Shown piece after piece: positions 32,721 to 41,352 of a DNA stretch of 48,083 nt. The notes below the pieces were generated by a model. The model did no database searches and had not been told where the DNA came from. It saw only the letters and a program-made list of their open reading frames with translations. Numbering within the stretch: the stretch's first letter is position 1; each line of letters begins with the position of its first letter. The translations under genes and the position numbers were made by a program. Source of the DNA: Acidobacteriota bacterium (GTDB taxonomy: Bacteria > Acidobacteriota > Vicinamibacteria > Vicinamibacterales > UBA8438); contig JAPOVI010000041.1 of assembly GCA_026708265.1 (NCBI GenBank), positions 1 through 48,083 on the forward strand, read 5' to 3'.

Positions 32721-34241
32721 TCAGTGCGGGTCGGCGGGATCTTCCGGCAAGGGTGTGCCTCCGTCGTGGGCCGCGAGCTGCTCGGAGATCGAGGGGCGGG
32801 GCGCGGGGGTGCGGCGGCGCGGCGTCCGGCCCGCCGGCGGCGCCTGCGACATCCAGTCGCCGCTCGCGGCGACGACGGCGTCGACGAACTGCCGAAACGC
32901 GTCCTCGTAGCCCCGGTCGACCAGCTCCGCGAGGGTCTGGCGCCGGTCGGAGCGCTCGTCGTAGCACCCCGCGAAGTCGAACGGCCCCAGCGGGTTGTGC
33001 CGGGGGCGGATCTCGAAGAGCGCCGCGAACCGGCCGGCCTGCGACGAGACGGCATCGCGCAGCGCCGCCGTCTCTATCGCGGCGAGCTGCTCGCCCAGCC
33101 GCCCGCGCACGTCCCGCCGCCCCGCCCCGAGCGCGTGCGGGCCCGGCGCGGGCGGGAGCGCGGAGACCAGGATGACCTGCTCGGCCCCCGCGTTGGCCAC
33201 CTCCTCCAGCAGGCGGCCGGCGGCGTCGGGACGATCGCACAGCCGGTGCGTCTCGCCGCGCCATACGCTGTCGGGGGAGAAGGGCATGAAGTGCGGCTCG
33301 GTCGCCACGGCCAGCCGGAGGGTCGCCGCGAGGGCGTCGAACACCCGGCGCCGTTCGGAGCGCGTCAGGTCGACGGTCTCGAAGGGGCGCGCATCGTCGT
33401 CGGGGCGCGCGCGGAGGTAGGCGCGTCGGGGGGCGTCGGCGAGCAGCGCGAAGGCGATGTCGCGCCGCGCGTCGAGGTCGTGCGCCAGCAGCAGGAGCTC
33501 GCGGAACCCGGGCTGGCCGAGGTTCCCGGCCAGCATCTCCACGTAGCGCTCGCCGAAGTCTCCCGGCGACGGCCTTCCGCCGCGCGCCGCCCCCCGCATG
33601 ATGTGCCAGAGCCCGCCGCTGAACCAGGCGATGACCTGCGAGGCGTCCAGCGGAGCCCCGATCAGCCGCCACCAGAGCGCGCCGGAGGCGCGCCGGCGCG
33701 CGTGGGACTGGATGTCGGACGCCGCGGCGCCGGCGGCCAGCGCAACGAGGAGCCCCAGCAGGAAGACGAGGACCAGCCGCGGCACGTGGGTGGGAAGCGC
33801 GCCCGGCGCGAACATCGCCTGCAGCCAGCGGGTTGCCGCCGACGCCGCGGCCGACGCCTCGGGCAATCCGACCGCCTCCAGGAGGAACCCGCCCGCGAAG
33901 ACCAGCAGCACGACGCCGAGCACGGCGAACGGCACCAGGACCGCCGCGACCGCCCCGCCCAGCATCACCAGCGCCGCGCGCAGGGTCGCCCGCCACCCGT
34001 AGAAGCGCCGCACGCGCGACGAGCGCCAGAGCCCGCCGCTGTCCCACAGCCGGGCCCCGCCGTCGACCGCCCCGAACATGGCGGCGACGACACCCACCCC
34101 GCGGCCGGCCACGAGATCGATCTTGACCCCGGCCTCCTGCAGCGCGCGCAGGACGCCCGCGTGGTACGCGCCCGCCGTGCCGGTGCCGGTGAGCACGAGC
34201 GCCGTCCGGAGGCGGGGGATGTAGCGGGAGGCCGGCTCCAA
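32721..34241 (-). CDS. Patatin-like membrane protein lacking the catalytic serine
   Basis: 506 residues with a patatin-like N-terminus: ALVLTGTGTAGAYHAGVLRA gives the oxyanion loop and helix, but the nucleophile elbow GxSxG reads G46-R-G48-V-G50 (GRGVG), so the serine is replaced by glycine. A second oddity is a membrane-spanning insert after the elbow (hydrophobic about 84-125 and 153-175), unusual in soluble patatins. The C-terminus keeps RYVEML and a CYDERSD strip but no clear catalytic Asp-Gly. Probably a non-hydrolytic, membrane-bound derivative. TTG start at 34241 with AAAGGCG five bases upstream; only 7 bases after greA, so coupled to it. Confidence 0.72.
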   Translation of the reverse strand: MEPASRYIPRLRTALVLTGTGTAGAYHAGVLRALQEAGVKIDLVAGRGVGVVAAMFGAVDGGARLWDSGGLWRSSRVRRFYGWRATLRAALVMLGGAVAAVLVPFAVLGVVLLVFAGGFLLEAVGLPEASAAASAATRWLQAMFAPGALPTHVPRLVLVFLLGLLVALAAGAAASDIQSHARRRASGALWWRLIGAPLDASQVIAWFSGGLWHIMRGAARGGRPSPGDFGERYVEMLAGNLGQPGFRELLLLAHDLDARRDIAFALLADAPRRAYLRARPDDDARPFETVDLTRSERRRVFDALAATLRLAVATEPHFMPFSPDSVWRGETHRLCDRPDAAGRLLEEVANAGAEQVILVSALPPAPGPHALGAGRRDVRGRLGEQLAAIETAALRDAVSSQAGRFAALFEIRPRHNPLGPFDFAGCYDERSDRRQTLAELVDRGYEDAFRQFVDAVVAASGDWMSQAPPAGRTPRRRTPAPRPSISEQLAAHDGGTPLPEDPADPH

Positions 34242-34248
34242 TGCGCCT

Positions 34249-34713
34249 TTACGCTTCGTGAATCGTGGTCAGCTCGACGATCTCGAAATCCCGCACGCCG
34301 CGGGGTGTCGGCACCGAGATCTCGTCGCCCAGCTCCTTCCCGACGATGGCCCTGCCGATCGGGGAGGCGGTCGAGATGAAGCCCTTGCCGGGATCGGCGT
34401 CCTCGGGCATGACCAACTGGTAGACGACCGTCTCGCCCTCGGCTTCCCGAAGGCGCACGGTCGACCCGAGGGCCGCCCGATCGCGCGGCAGCTTGTCGAG
34501 GTTGAGGAGCGAGATCTGCGACAGCCGCGCGCGCAGCATGCCGATGCGCGCTTCGACGAAGCGCTGCCGCTCCTTGGCGGCCTGGTACTCGGCGTTCTCG
34601 CGGAGGTCGCCGAGCTCGCGCGCGCGTTGGATCTCGCGGGGCAACTCCTTCTTCAACTCGCGTTCGAGTGCCTGGATCTCGTCCTCGAAGCGCTTCACGA
34701 AGCTCGCACGCAT
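34249..34713 (-). CDS. greA: Transcript cleavage/elongation factor GreA
   Basis: 154-residue factor that enters the RNA polymerase secondary channel and induces cleavage of backtracked RNA. The N-terminal coiled coil carries the acidic tip RELGDLRENAEYQAAKERQ; the C-terminal FKBP-like domain has ISTASPIGRAIVGKELGDE and PTPRGVRDFEIVEL. The ATG at 34713 gives the usual length; an in-frame GTG at 34734 would add seven residues and neither has a clear ribosome site. The patatin-like gene follows after 7 bases. Confidence 0.92.
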   Translation of the reverse strand: MRASFVKRFEDEIQALERELKKELPREIQRARELGDLRENAEYQAAKERQRFVEARIGMLRARLSQISLLNLDKLPRDRAALGSTVRLREAEGETVVYQLVMPEDADPGKGFISTASPIGRAIVGKELGDEISVPTPRGVRDFEIVELTTIHEA

Positions 34714-34740
34714 CGACGGTTCAGAGCGTAGCACATCTGC

Positions 34741-34746
34741 TATGCT
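34741..34746 (+). promoter_or_regulatory. -10-like TATGCT before the methyltransferase gene
   Basis: TATGCT ends nine bases before a GTG start that has no ribosome site, so the mRNA is probably leaderless. It lies in the short spacer shared with divergent greA. Confidence 0.45.
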
Positions 34747-34754
34747 CGCCCCGC

Positions 34755-35567
34755 GTGCACACCGTCCGCAGCCGCCGGAACGAACTGGTCACCCGCTTCC
34801 GGAACGCCGCGCACGCCCGCCGGCCCGACCGCACCACGCTGCTCCTCGACGGCGTCCGGCTGATCCGCGATGCCTGCGCGGCGGGCGCCCCGATCGCGAC
34901 GGCCATCCTCTCGCAGGCAGCCCTCGCCGACGGGGACAGCGACGTAGAGCGCCTCGCCCGCGACCTCGAGGCCGGCCGGGTGCCGGTCGCGGCCGGCTCG
35001 GCTGCCGTGATGGCGGCCGTCAGCCCGGTTCGCACGCCGTCGGCAGCGGTGGCCCTGGGCGACCACCGCCCGGCATCCCTGGACGCAGTGCTCAAGGCGC
35101 CGCGGGACGTTGCCGCGTGCGTCGTGGCGCCGGTCGGCGTGCAGGATCCGGGCAACCTGGGCGCGATCATCCGCACGGCGGAGGCGGCCGGCGCGGCAGG
35201 GGTCGCCGTCGCCGGGCGGTCGGCGGACCCCTACGGGTGGAAGGCGCTCCGCGGAGCGATGGGCAGCACGTTCCGCGTGCCGGTGGCCGATGGCGGAAGT
35301 CCCACCGAGCTCGTCGCCGCGGCCCGGTCGGGCGGCTTCCGGGTGCTCGCCGCCGTCCCGCGCGGGGGACAACCGCTGCAGGAGGCGGACCTCGGCCGGC
35401 GTCACCTCGTGCTGGTCGGCGGCGAAGGGGCCGGCCTCAGCCCGTTCGCCGACCTGGCGGACGATGCCGTCTCGGTCCCGATGGAAGCGGCGGTCGAGTC
35501 GCTGAACGTGGCGGTTGCGGCAGGCGTCATTCTGTACGAAGCGCGCCGGCAGCGCGCGAGCCGATGA
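34755..35567 (+). CDS. TrmH/SpoU-family RNA 2'-O-methyltransferase
   Basis: 270-residue SPOUT enzyme that would methylate a ribose 2'-OH in rRNA or tRNA with S-adenosylmethionine. Family motifs in order: motif 1 VGVQDPGNLGAIIRTAEAAG, motif 2 LVGGEGAGLS and motif 3 VPMEAAVESLNVAVAAGVIL, forming the knotted cofactor site. An N-terminal substrate-binding domain of about 100 residues is present. GTG start chosen because the N-terminal helix (RSRRNELVTRFRNAAHAR) begins there and a -10 lies just ahead. The stop overlaps the rarA start (ATGA). Exact RNA target unknown. Confidence 0.87.
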   Translation: MHTVRSRRNELVTRFRNAAHARRPDRTTLLLDGVRLIRDACAAGAPIATAILSQAALADGDSDVERLARDLEAGRVPVAAGSAAVMAAVSPVRTPSAAVALGDHRPASLDAVLKAPRDVAACVVAPVGVQDPGNLGAIIRTAEAAGAAGVAVAGRSADPYGWKALRGAMGSTFRVPVADGGSPTELVAAARSGGFRVLAAVPRGGQPLQEADLGRRHLVLVGGEGAGLSPFADLADDAVSVPMEAAVESLNVAVAAGVILYEARRQRASR

Positions 35568-37030
35568 CGACCGGACACCTCTTCGGAGCACCGGAGCCGG
35601 AGTCGGAGCCGGGCGCGCCGGACGCGGCGGCGCCGCTCGCCGAGCGGATGCGCCCGCGGACGCTGGACGACATCGTCGGCCAGCAGGAGCTCCTGGGCCC
35701 CGGACGTCCGCTGCGGGAGGCGATCGAGCGCGACGCGCTCGGGTCGCTGATCCTCTGGGGCCCGCCGGGCACCGGCAAGACGACCATCGCCCGCGTGGTC
35801 GCGACGGTCACCCGCGCGCACTTCATCGCCTTCAGCGCGGTCCTCTCCGGCATCCGCGACATCAAGGCGGTGATGGCCGAGGCGCAGGCGACGCGCCGCA
35901 CCTCGGGCCGCCGGACCATCCTCTTCGTCGACGAGATCCACCGCTTCAACAAGGCGCAGCAGGACGCGTTCCTGCCCCGCGTCGAGGCCGGCGACATCGT
36001 CCTGATCGGAGCGACGACGGAGAACCCGTCGTTCGAGGTGAACGCCGCGCTGCTCTCCCGCTCGCGGGTCTTCGTCCTGCAGCCGCTCACGACGGACGAG
36101 ACGATCACGATCGTGCGGCGCGCCCTCGACGACCCCGAGCGGGGCCTCGGGGCGGCGGGGCTCGAAGTGGGCGAGGGCGCAGTCGAGGCGATCGCCCGGC
36201 ACGCGAACGGTGACGCCCGCGTGGCCCTCAACCTGCTGGAGCTTGCCGCCACTCTGGCCCGCGGCCGCACCGGCGGGGCGGGCGGCTCCGCAGCCGGCGA
36301 CGCCAGGGGCACGGACGTCGCGGGCGGCGCCGACGGAGATGCGGCCGCCGGTGCCGGGCGGCCCGCCCGCATCGACCGGCAGCTGCTGGCGCAGGCCATC
36401 CAGCGGCGCGCGCTACGCTACGACAAGGGGGGGGAGGAGCACTTCAACCTGATCTCGGCCCTCCACAAGTCGCTGCGCAACAGCGATCCCGACGCCGGCG
36501 TCTACTGGCTGGCGCGGATGCTGGAGGCGGGCGAGGACCCGATGTACATCGCGCGCCGCCTCGTCCGCTTCGCCTCCGAGGACGTCGGGAACGCCGACCC
36601 GACCGCCCTGACCGTGGCCGTCGCCGCCAAGGACGCCGTCCACTTCATCGGGATGCCGGAAGGCAACACGGCGCTGGCGCAGGCGGTCACCTACCTGGCC
36701 ACCGCCCCGAAGTCGAACGCCGTCTACCTGGCCTACAACCAGGCCGCGTCCGATGCCCACGAGCAGGCGGCGGAGCCGGTGCCGCTCCACCTGCGCAACG
36801 CGCCGACCCGGCTCATGAAGGCGCTCGACTACGGCAAGGGCTACCGCTACGCCCACGACGACCCCGATGCCGTGACGGGCATGGACTGCCTGCCGCCCGC
36901 GCTCGCCGGGCGCCGCTACTACCGTCCGACCGCGCGCGGCTACGAGAAGGAGGTGGCGCGCCGGCTCGACGCCTGGCGCGACCTCCGCCGGACGAAGCAG
37001 GCGCGGGCCGGAGCAACGGAGGAGTCGTAG
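35564..37030 (+). CDS. rarA: Replication-associated recombination protein A (AAA+ ATPase)
   Basis: 488-residue AAA+ ATPase (MgsA/RarA) that acts at stalled replication forks. Walker A GPPGTGKT (66-73), Walker B ILFVDEIH, sensor strip IGATTENPSFEVN, and the C-terminal helical/MgsA part with RALRYDKGGEEHFNLISALH and ARRLVRFASEDVGNADP are all typical. A Gly/Ala/Asp-rich insertion (about 235-270) separates the AAA+ lid from the C-terminal domain. The ATG overlaps the upstream stop (ATGA), so it is translationally coupled to the methyltransferase gene. A tiny membrane protein gene follows. Confidence 0.94.
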   Translation: MTTGHLFGAPEPESEPGAPDAAAPLAERMRPRTLDDIVGQQELLGPGRPLREAIERDALGSLILWGPPGTGKTTIARVVATVTRAHFIAFSAVLSGIRDIKAVMAEAQATRRTSGRRTILFVDEIHRFNKAQQDAFLPRVEAGDIVLIGATTENPSFEVNAALLSRSRVFVLQPLTTDETITIVRRALDDPERGLGAAGLEVGEGAVEAIARHANGDARVALNLLELAATLARGRTGGAGGSAAGDARGTDVAGGADGDAAAGAGRPARIDRQLLAQAIQRRALRYDKGGEEHFNLISALHKSLRNSDPDAGVYWLARMLEAGEDPMYIARRLVRFASEDVGNADPTALTVAVAAKDAVHFIGMPEGNTALAQAVTYLATAPKSNAVYLAYNQAASDAHEQAAEPVPLHLRNAPTRLMKALDYGKGYRYAHDDPDAVTGMDCLPPALAGRRYYRPTARGYEKEVARRLDAWRDLRRTKQARAGATEES

Positions 37031-37033
37031 CCG

Positions 37034-37207
37034 ATGCCGGGCGTCGTCTACTACATCGGCCGCGGGCTGCAACTGCTGGGCATGTGGCTGCTGCTCGTCT
37101 CCGTCGTCACCGCCGGTCCGATGGGGCCGAGCCCGCGCATCTTCGGCGCCGGGGTCGGCGTCTTCGGCCTGGGCTGGCTCATCGTGAAGAGCCGTACGCG
37201 CGCGTAG
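37034..37207 (+). CDS. 57-residue double-span membrane protein
   Basis: Starts MPGVVYYIGRGLQLLGMWL and ends KSRTRA. Two hydrophobic helices (about 11-27 and 36-52) are joined by the turn AGPMGPSPR, with a basic tail, so both ends are probably cytoplasmic. It begins three bases after the rarA stop and is followed by a hairpin, indicating it is the last gene of the methyltransferase-rarA operon. No family name known to me; short membrane proteins of this look are common in Acidobacteria and related groups. Confidence 0.65.
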   Translation: MPGVVYYIGRGLQLLGMWLLLVSVVTAGPMGPSPRIFGAGVGVFGLGWLIVKSRTRA

Positions 37208-37253
37208 CCCGGAAACCGGCGCCTGCGGCTCCGATTCCCGCCCGGCCGGCCTG

Positions 37254-37288
37254 CAGGAGTCCGCGCCGTTCGACGGCGCAGACTCCTG
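37254..37288. terminator. Near-perfect hairpin (family A palindrome) between convergent genes
   Basis: CAGGAGTCCGCGCCG / CGGCGCAGACTCCTG: eight pairs, one mismatch, six pairs, and a five-base TTCGA loop. It is the most compact copy of the repeat family. It sits 47 bases past the small membrane gene and 8 bases before the stop of the convergent quinoprotein gene, so it could end both transcripts. Confidence 0.7.
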
Positions 37289-37295
37289 GTCCTGG

Positions 37296-38999
37296 CTAGT
37301 CCCGGAGCGCGAACGTCGAGAGCGAGCTTCCGGCGATGACGGCGACGTACTGCTTCCCGCCCACCTCGTAGGTCATCGGCCCGTTGACGATCTGCCCGCC
37401 GAGGGCGGCCCGCCAGAGCAGGTCGCCCGTCCGCGCGTCGAGCGCCTGGAAGTACCCCGAGCGCGCACCGGTGAACAGCAGGTCCGACGCCGTGGTCAGG
37501 ATGCCGCTCGAGATGACGTCGGTCATCTCGAACGACCACTGCCGCTCGCCGCTCAGGGCGTCGACCGCCACCACGGCGCCGCGGGCCGCCTCGTCGGTCC
37601 AGGAGTTGACGGGGCCGCGCGTCAGCCCGGGCACGATCGGCGCGTCGGGCACCGGGTTGAACGTCCTCGGCCGCCCCCCGATGAACGAGCCTCCGGGTTC
37701 GTACTCCTGCGGCTCGCCGATGAAGATCGACCCGTAATCCTCCCAGGCGGGGATGTACATCAGCTCCGTGCGCGGGCTGAAGGACGGCGAGTACCAGTTC
37801 GTGCCGCCCTGGACGCCGGGGTAGGTCGGCTCGCCCGGCGGCTGCGGCGTCTCCACCGGGCGCCCGCTGTCGTCGAGTCCCTCCGCCCAATTGACGCGGA
37901 CGAACGGCTGCCCGGTCAGGAACTGCCCCGTCGCCCGGTCCAGCACGTAGTAGAAGCCGTTGCGGTTGGCCCACAGCATCACCTGGAACAGCACGCCGTT
38001 GCGCTCGATGTCGGCGAGCACCGGGATCTGCACCGCGTCGTAGTCGTAGGGGTCGTCGGGGGTGAACTGGAAGTACCAGCGCAGCTCGCCGGTGTCGGCG
38101 TCGAGCGCCACCACCGAATCCGAGTAGAGGTTGTCGCCCGGCCGCTGCTCGCGGTAGAAGTCCGGCCCCGGATTGCCGATGCCCCAGTAGGTGAGGTTCA
38201 GCTCCGGATCGTAGGAGCCGGTCAGCCAGACCGAGGCGCCGCCGTGCATCCACGCCTCCGGGTCGCAGTAGGTCACGGGGTTCGGCGGGCAGGGCTCCCA
38301 GGTCTCGTGGCCCGGCTCCCCCGGCCCCGGGATGGTGTAGAAGCGCCACACCTCCTCCCCCGTCGCGGCGTCGAGGGCCGAGATGAAGCCGCGGATGCCC
38401 CGGTCGCCCCCGGCCGTGCCGACGATGACCTTGTCGTTGATGGCGAGGGGCGCCAGCGTGAACGAGTAGGCGAGCTCCTTGTCGGCCAGCTCGACGTCCC
38501 AGAGCAACTGCCCCGTGGTCGCGTCGAGCGCCACCACGTGCGCGTCGAGGGTCGCCATGAACAGGCGGCCGTCGAGGATGGCGACGCCGCGGTTGTTCGA
38601 CCCGCAGCACGCGCGGTGATCGGGCGGCGTGGGGTACTGGTAGGTCCAGAAGACGCGGCCGGTGCGGGCGTCGAGGGCCACCACGTCGTTGGGACGCTGC
38701 GTCAGGTACATGATGCCGTCGACGACGAGCGGGGTCGACTGCCAGGGCCCGAAGACCGGCGTCTGGTAGACCCACTGCAGTTGCAGATCGTCGACGTTGG
38801 CCGCCGTCACCTGGTCCAGCTCGCTGTAGCGCTGGCTGAAGTAGGTGCCGGAGTAGGTGAGCCAGTCCGCCGGCGCCTCCGCGGCCGCCTCCAGCCGCTC
38901 GGGCGGCACCTGGGCGGAGGTGCCCGCGGCGCCCAGCCCGATCAGGATCGCCAACGCCGGTAGCGGCGCCGCCCGCCGCGTCGTCATTCTCCGTCGCAT
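37296..38999 (-). CDS. Exported PQQ-dependent alcohol dehydrogenase, XoxF/MxaF-like
   Basis: 567-residue periplasmic quinoprotein of the methanol/ethanol dehydrogenase type. Signal peptide to about TSAQ30. Hallmarks: vicinal Cys131-Cys132 (ACCGSNNRG), seven propeller W-motifs (e.g. LDARTGRVFWTY, LDATTGQLLWDV, LDADTGELRWYF), metal ligand Asn276 (GIGNPGPD), probable catalytic Asp319 and an extra Asp321 (PYDYD). Asp two residues after the catalytic Asp is the known mark of lanthanide-dependent XoxF/ExaF enzymes. The usual metal-ligand Glu (GAExGVRG) is Asp here (GGDRGIRG). ATG 38999 fits AAAGG upstream; ATG 38987 is possible. It is 7 bases downstream of a diheme cytochrome gene, its likely electron acceptor. 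Confidence 0.9.
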   Translation of the reverse strand: MRRRMTTRRAAPLPALAILIGLGAAGTSAQVPPERLEAAAEAPADWLTYSGTYFSQRYSELDQVTAANVDDLQLQWVYQTPVFGPWQSTPLVVDGIMYLTQRPNDVVALDARTGRVFWTYQYPTPPDHRACCGSNNRGVAILDGRLFMATLDAHVVALDATTGQLLWDVELADKELAYSFTLAPLAINDKVIVGTAGGDRGIRGFISALDAATGEEVWRFYTIPGPGEPGHETWEPCPPNPVTYCDPEAWMHGGASVWLTGSYDPELNLTYWGIGNPGPDFYREQRPGDNLYSDSVVALDADTGELRWYFQFTPDDPYDYDAVQIPVLADIERNGVLFQVMLWANRNGFYYVLDRATGQFLTGQPFVRVNWAEGLDDSGRPVETPQPPGEPTYPGVQGGTNWYSPSFSPRTELMYIPAWEDYGSIFIGEPQEYEPGGSFIGGRPRTFNPVPDAPIVPGLTRGPVNSWTDEAARGAVVAVDALSGERQWSFEMTDVISSGILTTASDLLFTGARSGYFQALDARTGDLLWRAALGGQIVNGPMTYEVGGKQYVAVIAGSSLSTFALRD

Positions 39000-39006
39000 G
39001 GTTGAC

Positions 39007-39795
39007 TCAGCCTTTCAGGGACATCAGGTAGGCCAGCAGGTCCGCCAGCTCCTCGGGGGCCAGCAGGTCGCCGTAAGCCGGCATCGGCGACTCGGCGGAC
39101 AGCTCGAACCGCTGCAGGTCGGCCTTGTCGAACGACCGCAGGCGTCCCGCGTCGTCGATGACCTGCACGGTGTAGGTGTCCTCGTTGAGCCGCCGTCCGG
39201 TGACGGTCTCGCCGTCGGCCGTCACCAGGGTGACCGGCCGGTCGATGGGGCGCATCGTGCCGCTCGGGTCGAGGAGCGTCCGCCGCAGCGCGCTCGCCGC
39301 CCGCCGCGCCCCGATCGAGGTCAGGTCGACCGCGAGGCGCGGACCCTCGCCGCCCACCCGGTGGCAGCGCAGGCAGTCGCCCGCCCCCTCGAAAACCGCG
39401 CGCCCCCGGCCCGCGTCGCCCAGCGCGACCGCATCCGCCTCGAAGTTCATGTTGCGCAGGTAGGCCACGATGCCGGTCATCTCGGCAGCGTCGAAGTCGA
39501 ACGCGAGCATGCCGCTCTCGGGGATCCCGAGGCGGATCACCTGCCGCAGCCCGCGGTCCGTCGCGCCCCGCCGCAGCGGGCCATTCCGCAGGTCGACGCC
39601 GGCGATGCCCGCCCCGTCCTCCGCGTGGCACACCGCGCACTCCCGCGCATAGACCGTCTGGCCGTAGGCGATGTCGGCCGGCTCGTAGTCGGTGTGGTCC
39701 TGCGCGCCGGCGGGCGCCGCGGCGGCCACGGCCAGCCAGATCGCCGCCCATGTCGCCAGGCGCCGGGCGAGCTTCCGTCGAGTCATGAGATCCAT
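39007..39795 (-). CDS. Exported diheme cytochrome c with heme-binding C-terminal domain
   Basis: 262-residue periplasmic protein. Signal peptide to about AGAQ32. Two heme sites: Cys53-x-x-Cys56-His57 (CAVCH) and Cys141-x-x-Cys144-His145 (CLRCH). Between and after them, TLLDPSGTMRPIDRPV and TVTGRRLNEDTYTVQVID resemble the planctomycete/acidobacterial 'putative heme-binding' module (the TIGR02603 type). The C-terminal helix PEELADLLAYLMSLKG closes the cytochrome fold. ATG 39795 is chosen because AAGGG is correctly placed. The quinoprotein gene follows after 7 bases, so this should be the dehydrogenase's redox partner. Confidence 0.9.
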   Translation of the reverse strand: MDLMTRRKLARRLATWAAIWLAVAAAAPAGAQDHTDYEPADIAYGQTVYARECAVCHAEDGAGIAGVDLRNGPLRRGATDRGLRQVIRLGIPESGMLAFDFDAAEMTGIVAYLRNMNFEADAVALGDAGRGRAVFEGAGDCLRCHRVGGEGPRLAVDLTSIGARRAASALRRTLLDPSGTMRPIDRPVTLVTADGETVTGRRLNEDTYTVQVIDDAGRLRSFDKADLQRFELSAESPMPAYGDLLAPEELADLLAYLMSLKG

Positions 39796-39962
39796 CACGG
39801 CCCTTGCTACACCGGAGCCCCGGCGAAGTCAAGGCGCGATCGTGCTGCCGCGACGCGCCAGGCCGGCGTCCCGCGTGCCGGCATGGCTCCGCCACCCGGC
39901 CCCCGCCGCGCGCCTCCGGCTGGCCCGGACGTCCTCGCCCGGCGGCTCCCGATGCCGGCGTG

Positions 39963-39968
39963 TACAAT
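39963..39968 (+). promoter_or_regulatory. -10-like TACAAT before tRNA-Arg
   Basis: TACAAT 84 bases upstream of the tRNA, in the spacer that also serves the divergent cytochrome operon. No -35 is visible. Confidence 0.4.
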
Positions 39969-40051
39969 GGTCGCCGGCGCCTGCCCCGCCCGCGACCGCT
40001 GCGGCCAGGCGATGTCCGCGCGGAACGCCGCAGGAGCCGACGTCGTCGTCA

Positions 40052-40518
<467 letters not shown>

Positions 40519-40535
40519 TTGTGTAAAATACACAA
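40519..40535. promoter_or_regulatory. Palindromic operator overlapping the hicAB promoter
   Basis: Perfect inverted repeat TTGTGTA-aaa-TACACAA ending two bases before the hicA GTG. TAAAAT inside it (40524-40529) fits a -10 whose transcript would start at about the GTG. HicB-family antitoxins repress their own operons, so this is the likely HicB (ribbon-helix-helix) site and would block RNA polymerase directly. Confidence 0.75.
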
Positions 40536-40537
40536 AC

Positions 40538-40732
40538 GTGAGCAGCGGGGAAGTCATCAAGCGGCTGGAGCGCGACGGATGGACGCCGAGGAAGGGCAAG
40601 GGCAGCCACCGCGTGTTCACGCATCCCACCAAGCCCGGAATCGTCGTCGTGCCGCATCCCCGCAAGGACCTGATGGTCGGAACGCTACGGAACATCTGCC
40701 GGCAGGCGGGCTGGAAATGGGGAGGCCGATGA
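40538..40732 (+). CDS. hicA: HicA-family mRNA interferase toxin
   Basis: 64-residue double-stranded-RNA-binding-fold toxin that cleaves mRNA. Diagnostic parts: SGEVIKRLERDGW, the catalytic His in KGKGSHRVFTHPTK, VVVPHPRKDL and the C-terminal GTLRNICRQAGW. The GTG start lies two bases after the operator palindrome and has no ribosome site, implying leaderless translation. The stop overlaps the hicB start (ATGA), so antitoxin synthesis is coupled. Toxin-first order is usual for HicAB. Confidence 0.9.
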   Translation: MSSGEVIKRLERDGWTPRKGKGSHRVFTHPTKPGIVVVPHPRKDLMVGTLRNICRQAGWKWGGR

Positions 40733-41142
40733 TGCGTTACCTCGTCGTGCTCGAGACGGCACCGGGGCGGACGGACTACGGCGTGACGGTGCCGGACCTG
40801 CCGGGCTGCACGTCCGCCGGCGACACGCTGGACGAGGCCCTCGGCAACGCCGAGGATGCGATCCTGTCCTATCTCGGCGTGCTGGTTGAGGACGGGAAGC
40901 CGCTTCCGGCACCGTCTCGCGACGTGCCGCTCGAGTTGGGCCCGCAAGAGGTGGTGGGCGTCGTCAACGTCGACCTCGAGAAGATCGACCCGCCGCGGAA
41001 GGCGGTGCGGCTGAACGTGTCGATCCCCGGTCATGCGATCGACATGATCGACCGTGCTGCGGGGCATGCTGGCACCACCCGCTCGGGGTTCCTGACCCGC
41101 GCTGCACTGACCGTCATCGAGCAGAACATCAAGCTCGCGTGA
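40729..41142 (+). CDS. hicB: HicB-family antitoxin
   Basis: 137-residue antitoxin. The N-terminal partial RNase H-like domain (YLVVLETAPGRTDYGVTVPD, LPGCTSAGDTLDEALGNAED) neutralises HicA; the C-terminal ribbon-helix-helix (AVRLNVSIPGHAIDMIDRAA, TTRSGFLTRAAL) should bind the TTGTGTA palindrome ahead of hicA. GGGGAGG precedes the overlapping ATG. The two adjacent ATGs (40729 and 40732) are equivalent in frame. Module complete and apparently functional. Bases 41143-41352 beyond it hold nothing I recognise. Confidence 0.9.
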   Translation: MMRYLVVLETAPGRTDYGVTVPDLPGCTSAGDTLDEALGNAEDAILSYLGVLVEDGKPLPAPSRDVPLELGPQEVVGVVNVDLEKIDPPRKAVRLNVSIPGHAIDMIDRAAGHAGTTRSGFLTRAALTVIEQNIKLA

Positions 41143-41352
41143 GCCGCTGGACCCACCCACGGCCGGCGCCCGGCAGGGAATCGTCGGCGCCGCGCTGTCC
41201 GGACGCATCGACCTTGCGTTCGACATCGCAGCGAACGTTCTGCCGATGAACGCGTCGACGCGCGGCACCGAGTGCCGGGCAGCCCGCTGGCGACCCGGGC
41301 ATCGTAGCCCACCCGAGCGACGTCGGTGACGGCGCGGCGGCGGCGTCACGCC

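Noticed and set aside
31266..34379. 1037-codon open frame over the DHH gene and opposite the patatin-like gene
   Set aside because: Crosses two real genes in the wrong frame or strand; no recognisable domain in the product.
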